A stretch of DNA of 39,986 bases from JBBDRX01 sp040905245 (lineage in GTDB: Bacteria; Bacteroidota; Rhodothermia; Balneolales; Balneolaceae): positions 1 through 39,986 of the forward strand of contig JBBDRX010000051.1 in NCBI GenBank assembly GCA_040905245.1. Direction: 5' to 3'. Of this stretch, positions 1-8,620 are shown one piece after another; within the stretch, counting starts at the first letter, position 1, and each line of letters begins with the position of its first letter. The notes under the pieces are model-generated. The model was not told the origin of the DNA. It did not search any database and saw nothing but the letters and a program-made list of their open reading frames with translations. Both the position numbers and the translations under genes were made by a program.

Positions 1-851
1 CCGGACAGATGACCGAACGGTTCGAAATCATCGCGCTAAAAGCCTCTGGAATCAGCCTCTATCGGATCGCCGTCCCCTATCTGATCTTCGCCGCCTGTTT
101 TGCGGGAATAGTCAGTTATCTCGACGCATGGATCATACCGGAGTCGAACATCGAACGAAGCCAATTCGAACAGGAATTTCTCGGGGGCAGCGGGGATGTG
201 CTGGACCGGGGCAACCTCTATCGACAGGAGTCGCCCGGACGGGTCTTTCAGCTGGGACACTACAGTCCAAACTCAGGAACCGGATACCGGCTCACCCTGC
301 TCGAGTTCGACGACGAGAGCGAAATCCGCCGGCTCATAACCGCCAACCGAATCGACTGGGTCGACTCTCTGCGCAGCTGGGAGGCCGGCCGATACACCGT
401 ACGAACCTATCACGAAGAAGGGTACTCGGACAGCACACAGTACGACACCCGGATCGACCTCAACGTTTTGCCCAGAGACCTGAGCCGAACAACCTCGGAT
501 GTTTATCAGCTCACCTGGCCCGAAGCGGTAAACTACATCGAATCCATTCGCCGTAGCGGGGCGGGAGATGTAGCCTTGCCCCTGGTCCAGTTCTACGGAC
601 GGGTCGCCTATCCCGTGTCCCTTCTGGTCGTCACACTCATCGGATTTGCACTTGCCTCCCAGCAACGAAAAGGCGGGCGGGGATTCTTCATCACAATGGG
701 CCTCACCATCAGCTTCATCTACATCTCCATGATGGAGATCATCGAACCGTTCGGTGCAGCCGGTGCGATGGAACCGCTGACCGCCGCGGCATTGCCGCAC
801 CTGCTCTTTCTGCTGTTCGGAATTGTCCTCTTCCTCACGACCCGAAAGTAA
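1..851 (+). CDS. LptF/LptG-family (YjgP/YjgQ) LPS-export permease, 5' partial
   Basis: The frame is open from base 3 and the gene begins upstream of the window. The LptF/LptG family forms the membrane part of the LptB2FG ABC transporter that extracts lipopolysaccharide from the inner membrane. The visible part starts with the family's cytoplasmic coupling segment (G-Q-M-T-E-R-F-E-I-I-A-L-K-A-S-G-I-S), followed by a membrane helix (IAVPYLIFAACFAGIVSYL). A periplasmic domain of about 140 residues follows, and then three C-terminal helices near residues 195-280. This matches the family order of membrane segments. I cannot tell LptF from LptG without the N-terminus. The gene ends 9 bp from the convergent CBS-like gene with no obvious terminator. 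The family call is firm. Confidence 0.88.
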   Translation, partial: GQMTERFEIIALKASGISLYRIAVPYLIFAACFAGIVSYLDAWIIPESNIERSQFEQEFLGGSGDVLDRGNLYRQESPGRVFQLGHYSPNSGTGYRLTLLEFDDESEIRRLITANRIDWVDSLRSWEAGRYTVRTYHEEGYSDSTQYDTRIDLNVLPRDLSRTTSDVYQLTWPEAVNYIESIRRSGAGDVALPLVQFYGRVAYPVSLLVVTLIGFALASQQRKGGRGFFITMGLTISFIYISMMEIIEPFGAAGAMEPLTAAALPHLLFLLFGIVLFLTTRK

Positions 852-860
852 GCGTACCCG

Positions 861-1850
861 TCAGGATTCGTTGAGAAACCCGTGCTTTCGCATCCATTCG
901 TCATTGTAGATCTTGGACGTATACCGGGTACCGCTGTCCGGCAGAATAATGACCATCAGGTCCGATGGGCCCAGCTGCTTCTTTTTGGCATACCGAAGAG
1001 CTCCAAAGACCGCTGCGCCACAGGATCCTCCGACAAACAGGCCCTCTTCCGTCGCCAGGCGACGAGTCATCTGAAAAGCACTCTTGTCGTCCACCTGCTC
1101 GACCGCGTCCACCACGCTCATATCGATGTTGCCGGGAATGATGTCCTCGCCAATTCCCTCTGTCAGATACGGTTTCACTTCGGAAGTGTCATACTCTCCG
1201 GTTTCAAAATATTTTTTAAAGACCGATCCAACGCTGTCAACACCAATAACGGCAACCCCTTTGTTCTGTTCTTTCAGATATCGTGCAGTCCCGGAAATGG
1301 TTCCTCCCGTACCCATTCCAGCCACATAGTGGGTGATTTTACCCTCTGTCTGCTCCCAGATTTCCGGACCGGTCGTCTCATAGTGTGCCTGGGCGTTGGC
1401 GGGATTTTCGTACTGGTTGGGATACCAGGAATTGGAAATTTCTTCACTGAGACGACGGGCAACCGAGTAGTAGCTCTCCGGATCGTCCGGGGCGACGTTT
1501 GTCGGGCAGACCCGAACCTCCGCACCCAGCCCCCTGAGCAGGTCGATCTTCTCCTGACTCTGTTTGTCGGTCGTTGTAAAAATACAACGGTACCCTTTTA
1601 CGGCGGCCGCCAGAGCGAGACCCATGCCTGTGTTTCCGGACGTACCTTCAATAATGGTCCCCCCCGGACGAATCAGCCCCTGCTCTTCGCCCACCTCAAT
1701 CATCTTCAAAGCGATGCGGTCTTTCACACTCTGGCCGGGATTAAAGTACTCTACCTTTACCAGAATGGTCGGGGCCAGGCCATCTGTTACACGGTTCAGG
1801 CGAACCAGCGGTGTCTGGCCAATCGTCTCCAGAATCGAATCGTAATACAT
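861..1850 (-). CDS. Cystathionine beta-synthase, catalytic core only
   Basis: PLP-dependent fold-type II enzyme that would condense serine with homocysteine (transsulfuration); an O-acetylserine sulfhydrylase-type activity is the alternative. The PLP lysine lies in FNPGQSVKDRIAL and the phosphate/substrate loop is EGTSGNTGMGLAL. A second glycine loop reads GMGTGGTISGTARYLKE. The ending LPDSGTRYTSKIYNDEWM followed by KHGFL strongly resembles the end of the catalytic core of eukaryotic CBS, which favours CBS over CysK. The protein is about 329 aa and stops where the regulatory Bateman (CBS-domain) pair would begin, so it lacks SAM-type regulation. I chose the ATG at 1850 (MYYDSILETIGQTPLVRLN), the usual family N-terminus. 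The frame stays open to 1967 but that extension has no family match. No Shine-Dalgarno site is visible. Confidence 0.85.
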   Translation of the reverse strand: MYYDSILETIGQTPLVRLNRVTDGLAPTILVKVEYFNPGQSVKDRIALKMIEVGEEQGLIRPGGTIIEGTSGNTGMGLALAAAVKGYRCIFTTTDKQSQEKIDLLRGLGAEVRVCPTNVAPDDPESYYSVARRLSEEISNSWYPNQYENPANAQAHYETTGPEIWEQTEGKITHYVAGMGTGGTISGTARYLKEQNKGVAVIGVDSVGSVFKKYFETGEYDTSEVKPYLTEGIGEDIIPGNIDMSVVDAVEQVDDKSAFQMTRRLATEEGLFVGGSCGAAVFGALRYAKKKQLGPSDLMVIILPDSGTRYTSKIYNDEWMRKHGFLNES

Positions 1851-1932
1851 GAGTATATCGAGATAGTAGTCCGGTTGATCACTTGTTGCCAATATAGCAA
1901 AATGGCGGCCCATCTGATACCCACCCGGGCCG

Positions 1933-1964
1933 TTGCTCATCAATGAAAAAAAGTTGTATCTTTG
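1933..1964 (+). promoter_or_regulatory. Bacteroidota-type promoter for the DUF4290-like gene
   Basis: TTG at 1933-1935, then 21 bp, then TATCTTTG at 1957-1964. This matches the Bacteroidota -33/-7 pattern. Only 5 bp separate the -7 box from the ATG at 1970, so the transcript would start at or within a few bases of the start codon. Confidence 0.6.
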
Positions 1965-1969
1965 CATCC

Positions 1970-2245
1970 ATGTTTCTCAAACAAAATAAACCAAAAGATT
2001 ACGACTGCGGGTACAACCTCGATCTGATGATCGAAGCCCTGCCCGGTGTAGAGGATATCTCCGAACGAATCGACTACGCCAAACGTGTGGTCGGGCTCAT
2101 CAAGCAGAGTCACCCCAACTGGGTCGACGATCAGGGAAAAAGCAAGCTGGCCTGGGACTACTTCTTTGAACTGGCCGAATACGATCCCGGCGATTACGGC
2201 ATTGAAAACCCCTACGAAACCGGCCATATCGACGACGCGCGATAG
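1970..2245 (+). CDS. Short DUF4290-like protein
   Basis: A 91-aa soluble protein of unknown function. The pattern Y-D-C-G-Y-N-L-D-L-M-I-E, then I-S-E-R-I-D-Y-A-K-R-V-V-G-L-I, then K-L-A-W-D-Y-F-F-E-L and ENPYE recalls the N-terminal part of DUF4290. That Bacteroidota family has a similar tyrosine-asparagine start, an 'EDREERN...' helix and a 'KLWDHL...SPYP' motif. From memory the family is about 200 aa, so this copy looks about half length. The call is by recalled pattern and is not verified. I chose the ATG at 1970 because it follows the promoter -7 box by 5 bp; the in-frame ATG at 1943 lies upstream of that box. The gene stands alone, divergent from the CBS-like gene and 106 bp before menF. 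Confidence 0.6.
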   Translation: MFLKQNKPKDYDCGYNLDLMIEALPGVEDISERIDYAKRVVGLIKQSHPNWVDDQGKSKLAWDYFFELAEYDPGDYGIENPYETGHIDDAR

Positions 2246-2278
2246 TCCTGTAAGAGACTCCTCACCCCCCCGAAATGC

Positions 2279-2309
2279 TTTGGAAAGAGTAATTTTCAAT
2301 TTATATTGA
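2279..2309 (+). promoter_or_regulatory. Promoter of the menF operon
   Basis: TTTG at 2279-2282, 19 bp, then TATATTGA at 2302-2309, a close match to the Bacteroidota TTTG-N19-TAnnTTTG promoter. A start near 2315 would leave an approximately 37-nt leader before the menF ATG at 2352. Confidence 0.6.
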
Positions 2310-2351
2310 AACATCTGAAATTTCCAACCCTTCATCGGCAGACTCACCAAC

Positions 2352-3827
2352 ATGCAGATCCCCTGGGAGCACAGATACTCGAATACAGAAATGCGGGATG
2401 GACCCTTCTCTTCTGCCACCGACAGACAAGGCGAAGCCATGCGACTGCAGACAGCGATCCAAAACCATCCGGGACGTGAATGGATCAGCTGGACCGTATT
2501 GACAGATGCAATCGATCCGCTCGCCTGTATTGAAATGACCGATGAGCAGGACCTTCACTATTGGGAGCAGCCGGAAGAGTCCTTTGCCATTGCCGCCGGA
2601 GGGTCAGTGGCCCGGCTCCAGGCAACCGGACCGGACCGCTTCAACTCAATTTCCGAACAAGCCAGGGTCCTCCGTGAGCGCCATCTACACCTCTCCGACA
2701 TTCCCCACTCTCTGGCCAGTCCGATTCTGCCGGGCGGCTACTCTTTCTCCGACCACAACATCGAAAAGCAGTGGAAAGGGTTTGGAGCCGCACGGTTCAC
2801 CCTGCCCGAGTGGGTACTGACAAGATCCGGAAACCTCTATATGCTCACTCTCTCCATCCGCAGAGAGAACCGGTCCGCCGGTGAGCTGGCAGCGGAGCTT
2901 CTGGAACATGCCGACCGCTTTCACCGGCTCTGCCGGAAGGTACGCGACTCCGGTACTGGCAAAAACGGGAATGCTGTCAGAAGTTCGACGCTTACACTCC
3001 AGTCCAAAAGTACCTGGAAGGAGTGGGAACGACAGGTGGAGCAGGCACGGCAGATGATTCGGAAAGAAGCCTTTCAGAAGATTGTTCTGGCACGTCAACT
3101 GGAGGCCGTATCTGCCCATGCCATCAACATTCCACACGCCCTCTACCACTTTCGGCACCGGTTTCCCGGCTGCTTCAACTTTATGATCCGTACGGATGAG
3201 GGAACTGCCTTCATGGGCACCTCCCCCGAACGACTGGTATCGCTCAACAGCCGCCGTATTCTGACAGAAGGCCTGGCGGGAAGCACAGCCCGAGGAGAGA
3301 GTGCCGTGGAGGACCTGACACTCGGACAGGAGCTGATGGCCAGCAAAAAAGAGCGCTCGGAACACCGTTTTGTCGTAGAGGATATTCGCAACAGCCTGGC
3401 CTCCTGGACGCGCCGGGTAAACCATCCGGACGAGCCACTTCTCAAGAAACTGAACAACGTCCAGCATCTCTACACCCCGATCTCTGCCGAAGCCGAGAGG
3501 GAAATAAGTATTCATCAACTGGTTGGGTCGTTACACCCGACTCCGGCAGTCGGTGGATTCCCCCGCGAGAAGGCGATTCCCCACATCACATCGATCGAAT
3601 CCCTGGACCGGGGCTGGTACGCCGGGCCGGTTGGCTGGTTCAATCTCGCTGGAAACGGGGAGTTTGCCGTCGCTATCCGGAGCGCTCTGGTCAACGGCAC
3701 CCGCGCCCGTCTCTACGCCGGTTCCGGAATTGTCCGGGACTCCGATCCCGAACGGGAGTGGCAGGAGACCATTATCAAACTCCGGCCGGTTCTGGAAGCG
3801 ATCAAAACGTTTGAGTATGAGGGCTGA
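2352..3827 (+). CDS. menF: Isochorismate synthase (MenF-type)
   Basis: Converts chorismate to isochorismate, the first committed step of menaquinone synthesis. The C-terminal chorismate-binding domain (about residues 215-485) shows K-I-V-L-A-R-Q, GTSPERL, EGLAGSTARG, the basic/acidic SEHRFVVEDI motif, H-P-T-P-A-V-G-G-F-P and a YAGSGIV ending. These are shared by MenF/EntC/PchA; placement directly before menD decides for MenF. The protein is 491 aa, somewhat longer than the approximately 430 aa of E. coli MenF, with a less conserved N-terminal half. The start at 2352 is the first in-frame ATG after the promoter; an alternative ATG is at 2439. The end overlaps the menD start by 11 bp, implying translational coupling. 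Confidence 0.9.
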   Translation: MQIPWEHRYSNTEMRDGPFSSATDRQGEAMRLQTAIQNHPGREWISWTVLTDAIDPLACIEMTDEQDLHYWEQPEESFAIAAGGSVARLQATGPDRFNSISEQARVLRERHLHLSDIPHSLASPILPGGYSFSDHNIEKQWKGFGAARFTLPEWVLTRSGNLYMLTLSIRRENRSAGELAAELLEHADRFHRLCRKVRDSGTGKNGNAVRSSTLTLQSKSTWKEWERQVEQARQMIRKEAFQKIVLARQLEAVSAHAINIPHALYHFRHRFPGCFNFMIRTDEGTAFMGTSPERLVSLNSRRILTEGLAGSTARGESAVEDLTLGQELMASKKERSEHRFVVEDIRNSLASWTRRVNHPDEPLLKKLNNVQHLYTPISAEAEREISIHQLVGSLHPTPAVGGFPREKAIPHITSIESLDRGWYAGPVGWFNLAGNGEFAVAIRSALVNGTRARLYAGSGIVRDSDPEREWQETIIKLRPVLEAIKTFEYEG

Positions 3828-5571
3828 ACCACACACCGGTGGCGACCCTCTACGCTGGTCCTCTCACCTTCTTCGGGCATTTTACCGGGAAGGCGTCCGT
3901 CATGTGTGGATCTCCCCCGGTTCACGTTCGACCCCGCTGGTGCTTGCAGCGGCTATCCATCCGGGCTTTTCCAAACACGTAGTTCTGGACGAACGCTCAG
4001 CCGGTTTTCAGGCGTTGGGCTGCGGTAAGTCCTCCGGCGTCCCGGCCCTGCTGATCTGTACATCGGGAACTGCACTGGCCAACTACCACCCGGCGGTTAT
4101 CGAAGCCCGGCAGGCCGGTGTTCCCATGATCGTTCTTTCGGCAGACCGGCCTCCTCATCTGAGGGCAACAGGAAGCTCCCAGACCATCGACCAGATCAAA
4201 CTGTTTGGTGACTCTGTACTTTTTTTCCATGAACTGGGAGAGCCGGCCGGGGCACCGGAAGATCTCAACAGGCTGGATCTTCTGGCCCGACAGGCTCTGG
4301 AGATATCGATCCGACGGGCCGGGCCGATCCATCTGAATGCCCCTTTTCGAAAACCACTCGATCCCGAAGCCGATACTCTCGAGAGGGAAACCCGGCTTGC
4401 CGAAAAGCAAGCTTGCAAGCCTCCGGCCGCACCGGGCAGAATCCGAATTTCGGGACAGGCGGAGCTTCCAGAGCCCGTTATACAGCAGATTGAAGCCTCG
4501 GCCCGGCCCCTGTTGATTGCGGGTACCGATGAACCCTGCAGAGCGGGGATACAGCTGGCAGAAACTCTGGCAATTCAAAAGCAAATACCCCTGCTCGCCG
4601 AACCCGGAAGCGCACTTCCCGACCGATTGCCGGCTATCAAGAGGTACGATATACTTCTCGGGCAGGGCAAGGTTCCGAACCAAATGGCTCCGGACCTGAT
4701 CCTGAAACTGGGCAACCTCCCCTTCAGCCGTTCTCTGATGAGCCTGGTCGAAACCCGGCCGGAGATCCCCGTTATTCAATTTTTGACCCGGGAGAGCTGG
4801 CAGCAGGGATCGGAGCGGGTGGACCATCAGATCCGAATCGACGGATATGAACCGAATTTCGATGGCATTACTCCCAAACCGCTGGAGTGGGGAGAACAGT
4901 GGCGCCACCTGGATCAACGGGCCGAACAGATCCTGAACAAGCATCTTGCCGATACCAAAGAACTGACCGACGGACATGTCTGCAACCACCTCTCCCGGCT
5001 CCTGACGGGAGAGTGGAACCTGATGCTCTCCAACTCCTGGACGATACGGGACCTGGCACTGTTCCGGCCCGGAAAACCTCTTCAACACCACGTCGCCACC
5101 AACCGGGGAGCCGCCGGGATTGACGGGATTGTTTCGACGGCCATCGGCTTGCAGAAAGAGAACAACCGGAGAACCGCCGTCCTGGTCGGTGACCTGGCCA
5201 TGCTGCATGACAGCAATGCGCTTCTTTCACTCAGAAAATCGGACCCCGGACTCCTTATTCTCGTAGTCAACAATGGCGGAGGGACCATCTTCCGCATGCT
5301 ACCGGTCTACAAAGCGGCCAGGGAATACTACAAATCCTATTTTGAAACCCCACAGGAGGCAGACCTCACCGGCCTGGCCGCTGCCCACGGACTGGCCCAC
5401 CAGACAATTACCAGCCTGGACCAACTGTACTCCCTCGAAGAGCTACCGGACCCCTCGGAGGGATCGGTTCTTCTGGAGTTCCGTACCGACGCCGAGTCCA
5501 CGATGAAACTCCGGCAAAAGCTGTGGCGTTTCATGGAGAGTGATGGAACCGGAACCGCCTTTGACCCCTGA
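3817..5571 (+). CDS. menD: SEPHCHC synthase (MenD)
   Basis: ThDP-dependent 2-succinyl-5-enolpyruvyl-6-hydroxy-3-cyclohexene-1-carboxylate synthase. It joins isochorismate and 2-oxoglutarate with loss of CO2. Near the N-terminus are W-I-S-P-G-S-R-S-T-P-L (residues about 31-41), a DERSAGFQALG segment and TSGTALANYHPAVIEA. Also visible is the MenD signature ADRPPHLRATGSSQTIDQ. Near the C-terminus, NRGAAGIDGIVSTAIGL and the ThDP/Mg motif GDLAMLHDSNALL...NNGGG are intact. The protein is 584 aa, close to the family length. I chose the ATG at 3817, which overlaps the menF stop by 11 bp; the longer open frame upstream is only the other frame of menF. It is followed by a glycosyltransferase with a 29-bp overlap. 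Confidence 0.95.
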   Translation: MRAEPHTGGDPLRWSSHLLRAFYREGVRHVWISPGSRSTPLVLAAAIHPGFSKHVVLDERSAGFQALGCGKSSGVPALLICTSGTALANYHPAVIEARQAGVPMIVLSADRPPHLRATGSSQTIDQIKLFGDSVLFFHELGEPAGAPEDLNRLDLLARQALEISIRRAGPIHLNAPFRKPLDPEADTLERETRLAEKQACKPPAAPGRIRISGQAELPEPVIQQIEASARPLLIAGTDEPCRAGIQLAETLAIQKQIPLLAEPGSALPDRLPAIKRYDILLGQGKVPNQMAPDLILKLGNLPFSRSLMSLVETRPEIPVIQFLTRESWQQGSERVDHQIRIDGYEPNFDGITPKPLEWGEQWRHLDQRAEQILNKHLADTKELTDGHVCNHLSRLLTGEWNLMLSNSWTIRDLALFRPGKPLQHHVATNRGAAGIDGIVSTAIGLQKENNRRTAVLVGDLAMLHDSNALLSLRKSDPGLLILVVNNGGGTIFRMLPVYKAAREYYKSYFETPQEADLTGLAAAHGLAHQTITSLDQLYSLEELPDPSEGSVLLEFRTDAESTMKLRQKLWRFMESDGTGTAFDP

Positions 5572-6787
5572 AGCCATGCCTTCACCAGAATCAACTTCTT
5601 TTCAGAAATCCGACAAGGGCCAGGAGCAACCGGGAGTAAACCGAGATCAGCCGGGTGGTATTTGGCCCCAACAGAACAAAGGCCGGGAGCAATCGAAGCC
5701 AGACAATCTGCGAGTTCTCTTCCTGTCCACAGCCGTCTCCCCCCTCGGCAAGGGAGACGGGGGTGGCGTGGAACTCAGTGTTCAAAGCCTGGCACGGTCT
5801 CTTTCGGACCGGGGACACAGCATCGACATCCTGGCTCCGGAGGGTTCCCGAATCGAAGGAGCGATGCAACAGCAACTGCTGACGGTCGGCGGAGCCCTTC
5901 AGCCGAAAGCACAGCATACCCCGCGAGGTTACATTCCGCTGGATCCCGGGCCCGATACAGCTCTGTATCTCATGTGCCGGCTGGCAGAAGAGCAGCAAGC
6001 CCGCTACGATCTTATTCTCAACTTCTCGTACGACCTGCTACCATTGCAGATGACCTCAAAACTTGCAACTCCGCTCGTTCATCTGATCTCCATGGGCTCC
6101 CTCTATGACCGGTTCGACCAGGAGATAGAACAGATTGCGAATCAGTATCCCGGGCGACTCGCCTGCTACAGCCACTCCCAGGCTCGCTCCTTCTCCGTCA
6201 CCAATGCCTTCCGGGTTCTCGGGTTCGGGCTGGACCTCTCCAACTATATCTGGCGGGCAGAACCAGAGGAGTATCTGCTCTGGATGGGCCGAATCTCCCC
6301 TGAAAAGGGGCTTGAAGACGCCCTTGAAGTGTGTAAAGAGAGTGGCATCCCTCTTCGGATTGCCGGAAAACGGGAAGAACGGGCCTACTGGGAGGAACTG
6401 GCCGCCCGGTACCAGGGAGCCCCTTTTCACTATGAAGGGTTCCTCCCGACCGCTTCGTTACAAAAGCTCATCGGAGGGGCCAGAGCCCTGCTGATGACGC
6501 CAAAATGGGACGAGGCCTTCGGGATCGTCGCCGTGGAGTCACTCGCCTGCGGCACACCGGTAATCAGCTATCAGAGAGGAGGGCCTGCGGAGATTATCGA
6601 AGATGGAAAACAGGGCTGGCTGACGCCCCCCGACCGGCCCGACAAGTTGCTCCAGTCCGTAAAGAAATTGAACCTGATCGATCGAAAAGAGTGTCGCAAT
6701 CGGGCAGAAGCTCACTACTCTCTTTCTGCCTGGGCGAGGCGAATGGAAGAGTGGTTCGCCTCGATTGTCCGGAACAGGAACACATAA
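5543..6787 (+). CDS. GT4 glycosyltransferase resembling tetrahydrobiopterin glucosyltransferase (BGluT)
   Basis: A two-domain GT-B glycosyltransferase of about 414 aa. After some 55 Q/P/N/E-rich, probably disordered residues, the N-terminal Rossmann domain begins at LRVLFLSTAVSPLGKGDGGG. The donor-binding domain shows WMGRISPEKGLEDA, EAFGIVAVESLACGTPVISY and RGGPAEIIEDGKQGWL, the GT4 E-x7-E region. By memory, segments such as GGGVELS, YDLILNFSYD, LVHLISMGSL, ALLMTPKWDEAFG and the C-terminal Y-S-L pattern run parallel to cyanobacterial UDP-glucose:tetrahydrobiopterin glucosyltransferase. No pterin genes are adjacent; it sits between menD and menH. I chose the ATG at 5543 because GGAG lies 4 bp upstream; a GTG at 5540 and an ATG at 5576 are alternatives. 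The acceptor is unknown. Confidence 0.8.
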   Translation: MEPEPPLTPEAMPSPESTSFQKSDKGQEQPGVNRDQPGGIWPQQNKGREQSKPDNLRVLFLSTAVSPLGKGDGGGVELSVQSLARSLSDRGHSIDILAPEGSRIEGAMQQQLLTVGGALQPKAQHTPRGYIPLDPGPDTALYLMCRLAEEQQARYDLILNFSYDLLPLQMTSKLATPLVHLISMGSLYDRFDQEIEQIANQYPGRLACYSHSQARSFSVTNAFRVLGFGLDLSNYIWRAEPEEYLLWMGRISPEKGLEDALEVCKESGIPLRIAGKREERAYWEELAARYQGAPFHYEGFLPTASLQKLIGGARALLMTPKWDEAFGIVAVESLACGTPVISYQRGGPAEIIEDGKQGWLTPPDRPDKLLQSVKKLNLIDRKECRNRAEAHYSLSAWARRMEEWFASIVRNRNT

Positions 6788-6858
6788 CCGGAAACTCTCA
6801 GGACGACAAGCAACCAGCGGAGTGAGACTCGTCAAAACCAGACCCTGATGACTATTTC

Positions 6859-7782
6859 ATGAAACAGGCCGACCCACTTTTCATACAACTGCACCAGCAG
6901 CGTGAGGGCCTGCCCTGGCTGCTCATTCTCCACGGGTTCATGGGAGCCGGAGAACTATTTGGCCCGATTGCCGGCCGGCTCACGGAGTTTTGCAACCCGG
7001 TCACCGTGGATCTGCCGGGCCATGGCCGAAGTATCGGCAGCAAAACGCCGGAAGTGTATCATGCAGAACGACAGGTTGAACGGCTGACAGACGTCATTGA
7101 CCACCTGGAGCAGCTCGAAAAAGTTATCTGTCACCAGGACCATCTGGATAGCTCCCACCTAACCGATGGGTCGCCGAATCGGCTTCTGGTCTATGGATAC
7201 AGCATGGGCGGCAGGCTGGCGCTGCATCTGGCGGCTGCCATGCCGGAACGTGTATCCGGGCTTCTGCTCGAGAGTACCACCCCGGGGCTTCGCCAGGTGC
7301 AGCAACGAAGAGAGCGGCAGGCACTGGACGAGGAACGGGCGGTGGCCATCGAGCGGGACTTTCCAGGCTTTTTGAAGCAGTGGAAGGCGATGCCGCTCTT
7401 CGCCGCGAGCCGCTCTGCCGGCCGCAATGAACTGGCCGAAGACGTCAACGAGTCGCAAAAACAGATTCAGGACCAGATTCAAAAGCGCTATCCGGAGGTG
7501 ATGCGGCGGCAGAAGCCGGGCTGGCTCGCGGCCAGCCTTCGGGGATTCGGAACCGGACAGATGCCACACCTGTGGAACCGCCTCTCCGGCCTGAATATGC
7601 CGTCATTGTTACTCTCCGGGAGCAGAGACAACAAATTTTGTATCATTCATGAAGAGATGAGCCGGCAACTGCCCAATGCTGTCAGAAAAACAGCAGAAGG
7701 TGCCGGCCACCGGGTCCATGCAGACCGGCCGGAGTGGCTCATCCAGAAAATCAGAACCTTCATTCAATCGACCGGAATATGA
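6859..7782 (+). CDS. menH: SHCHC synthase (MenH), alpha/beta hydrolase
   Basis: Predicted to eliminate pyruvate from SEPHCHC to give 2-succinyl-6-hydroxy-2,4-cyclohexadiene-1-carboxylate. It has an alpha/beta-hydrolase fold with the oxyanion segment LLILHGFMGAGELF, DLPGHGRS, and a nucleophile elbow GYSMGG (Ser about 115). The acid lies in LSGSRDNKF and the histidine in GAGHRVHADRPEW near the C-terminus. These are typical of MenH. At 307 aa it is longer than the approximately 250-aa E. coli enzyme, partly through an insertion around residues 83-105. It follows the glycosyltransferase by 71 bp without a clear promoter. It overlaps menB by ATGA, which supports the pathway assignment over a generic hydrolase. 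Confidence 0.88.
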   Translation: MKQADPLFIQLHQQREGLPWLLILHGFMGAGELFGPIAGRLTEFCNPVTVDLPGHGRSIGSKTPEVYHAERQVERLTDVIDHLEQLEKVICHQDHLDSSHLTDGSPNRLLVYGYSMGGRLALHLAAAMPERVSGLLLESTTPGLRQVQQRRERQALDEERAVAIERDFPGFLKQWKAMPLFAASRSAGRNELAEDVNESQKQIQDQIQKRYPEVMRRQKPGWLAASLRGFGTGQMPHLWNRLSGLNMPSLLLSGSRDNKFCIIHEEMSRQLPNAVRKTAEGAGHRVHADRPEWLIQKIRTFIQSTGI

Positions 7783-8612
7783 ACTGGAACGTTGTCAAAG
7801 AGTACGAAGATATTACCTACAAAAAGATGGACGGAATCGCGCGCATCGCATTTAACCGTCCCGAAATCCGAAATGCATTCCGGCCCAAGACTCTTTTCGA
7901 ATTGCAGGAAGCTCTGATTGATGCCCGGGAAGACACCTCAATCGGTGTTGTTCTGCTCACCGGGGAGGGACCGGCAAATGACGGAGTCTACTCCTTCTGT
8001 TCCGGCGGAGATCAGAAGGTCCGGGGCAAAAGCGGCTATGAAGGGGACGACGGGGTCGCCCGTTTGAACGTTCTGGATATTCAGCGCATCATCCGGTTTA
8101 TGTCCAAAGTGGTCATCTGCGTTGTTCCCGGCTGGGCTGTTGGAGGCGGCCACAGCCTGCATGTGGTCTGCGATCTGACACTGGCCAGCCGTGAGCATGC
8201 CATTTTCAAACAGACTGACGCCGATGTAGCCAGTTTTGATGGAGGCTTCGGTTCTGCATTGCTGGCCCGACAGGTCGGACAGAAACGAGCCCGGGAGATC
8301 TTTTTCCTGGGTCGAAACTACTCTGCCGAAGAGGCCTTTCAGATGGGAATGGTCAACGATGCGGTCCCGCATGAAGAGCTGGAAGAGACTGCCGTGGAGT
8401 GGGCAAGGGAGATCCTGGCTAAAAGTCCGACAGCGATCCGAATGATCAAATTCGCATTTAACCTGGTTGATGACGGCATGGTCGGACAACAGGTCTTCTC
8501 CGGGGAGGCCACTCGACTGGCCTATATGACAGACGAAGCAGAGGAGGGCCGGAACGCCTTTCTGGAAAAGAGAAAACCGGATTTCAAGCGCTTCCCCTGG
8601 CTCTCGCTATAG
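7779..8612 (+). CDS. menB: 1,4-dihydroxy-2-naphthoyl-CoA synthase (MenB)
   Basis: Crotonase-fold enzyme that closes the second ring of o-succinylbenzoyl-CoA. Visible features are F-C-S-G-G-D-Q-K-V-R-G, the flexible active-site loop GKSGYEGDDGV, the oxyanion segment VPGWAVGGGHSLH and D-A-D-V-A-S-F-D-G-G-F-G-S. The C-terminal region contains AREIFFLGRNYSAEEA and ends in KRKPDFKRFPWLSL, both typical of MenB. The start at 7779 (MNWNVVKEYEDITYKK) overlaps the menH stop in ATGA; the longer frame upstream is menH read in another frame. The length of 277 aa is normal. The stop codon TAG at 8610-8612 is followed in the same frame by a repeat-coded stretch of 40 sense codons (see the 8621-8735 repeat). 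Confidence 0.96.
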   Translation: MNWNVVKEYEDITYKKMDGIARIAFNRPEIRNAFRPKTLFELQEALIDAREDTSIGVVLLTGEGPANDGVYSFCSGGDQKVRGKSGYEGDDGVARLNVLDIQRIIRFMSKVVICVVPGWAVGGGHSLHVVCDLTLASREHAIFKQTDADVASFDGGFGSALLARQVGQKRAREIFFLGRNYSAEEAFQMGMVNDAVPHEELEETAVEWAREILAKSPTAIRMIKFAFNLVDDGMVGQQVFSGEATRLAYMTDEAEEGRNAFLEKRKPDFKRFPWLSL

Positions 8613-8620
8613 GCCCGATA

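Noticed and set aside
882..1946. 354-codon open frame opposite the CBS-like gene
   Set aside because: It is the antisense shadow of a gene with full family motifs; its translation has no recognisable domain.
3997..5208. 403-codon open frame opposite menD
   Set aside because: Shadow frame; menD on the other strand carries every catalytic motif.
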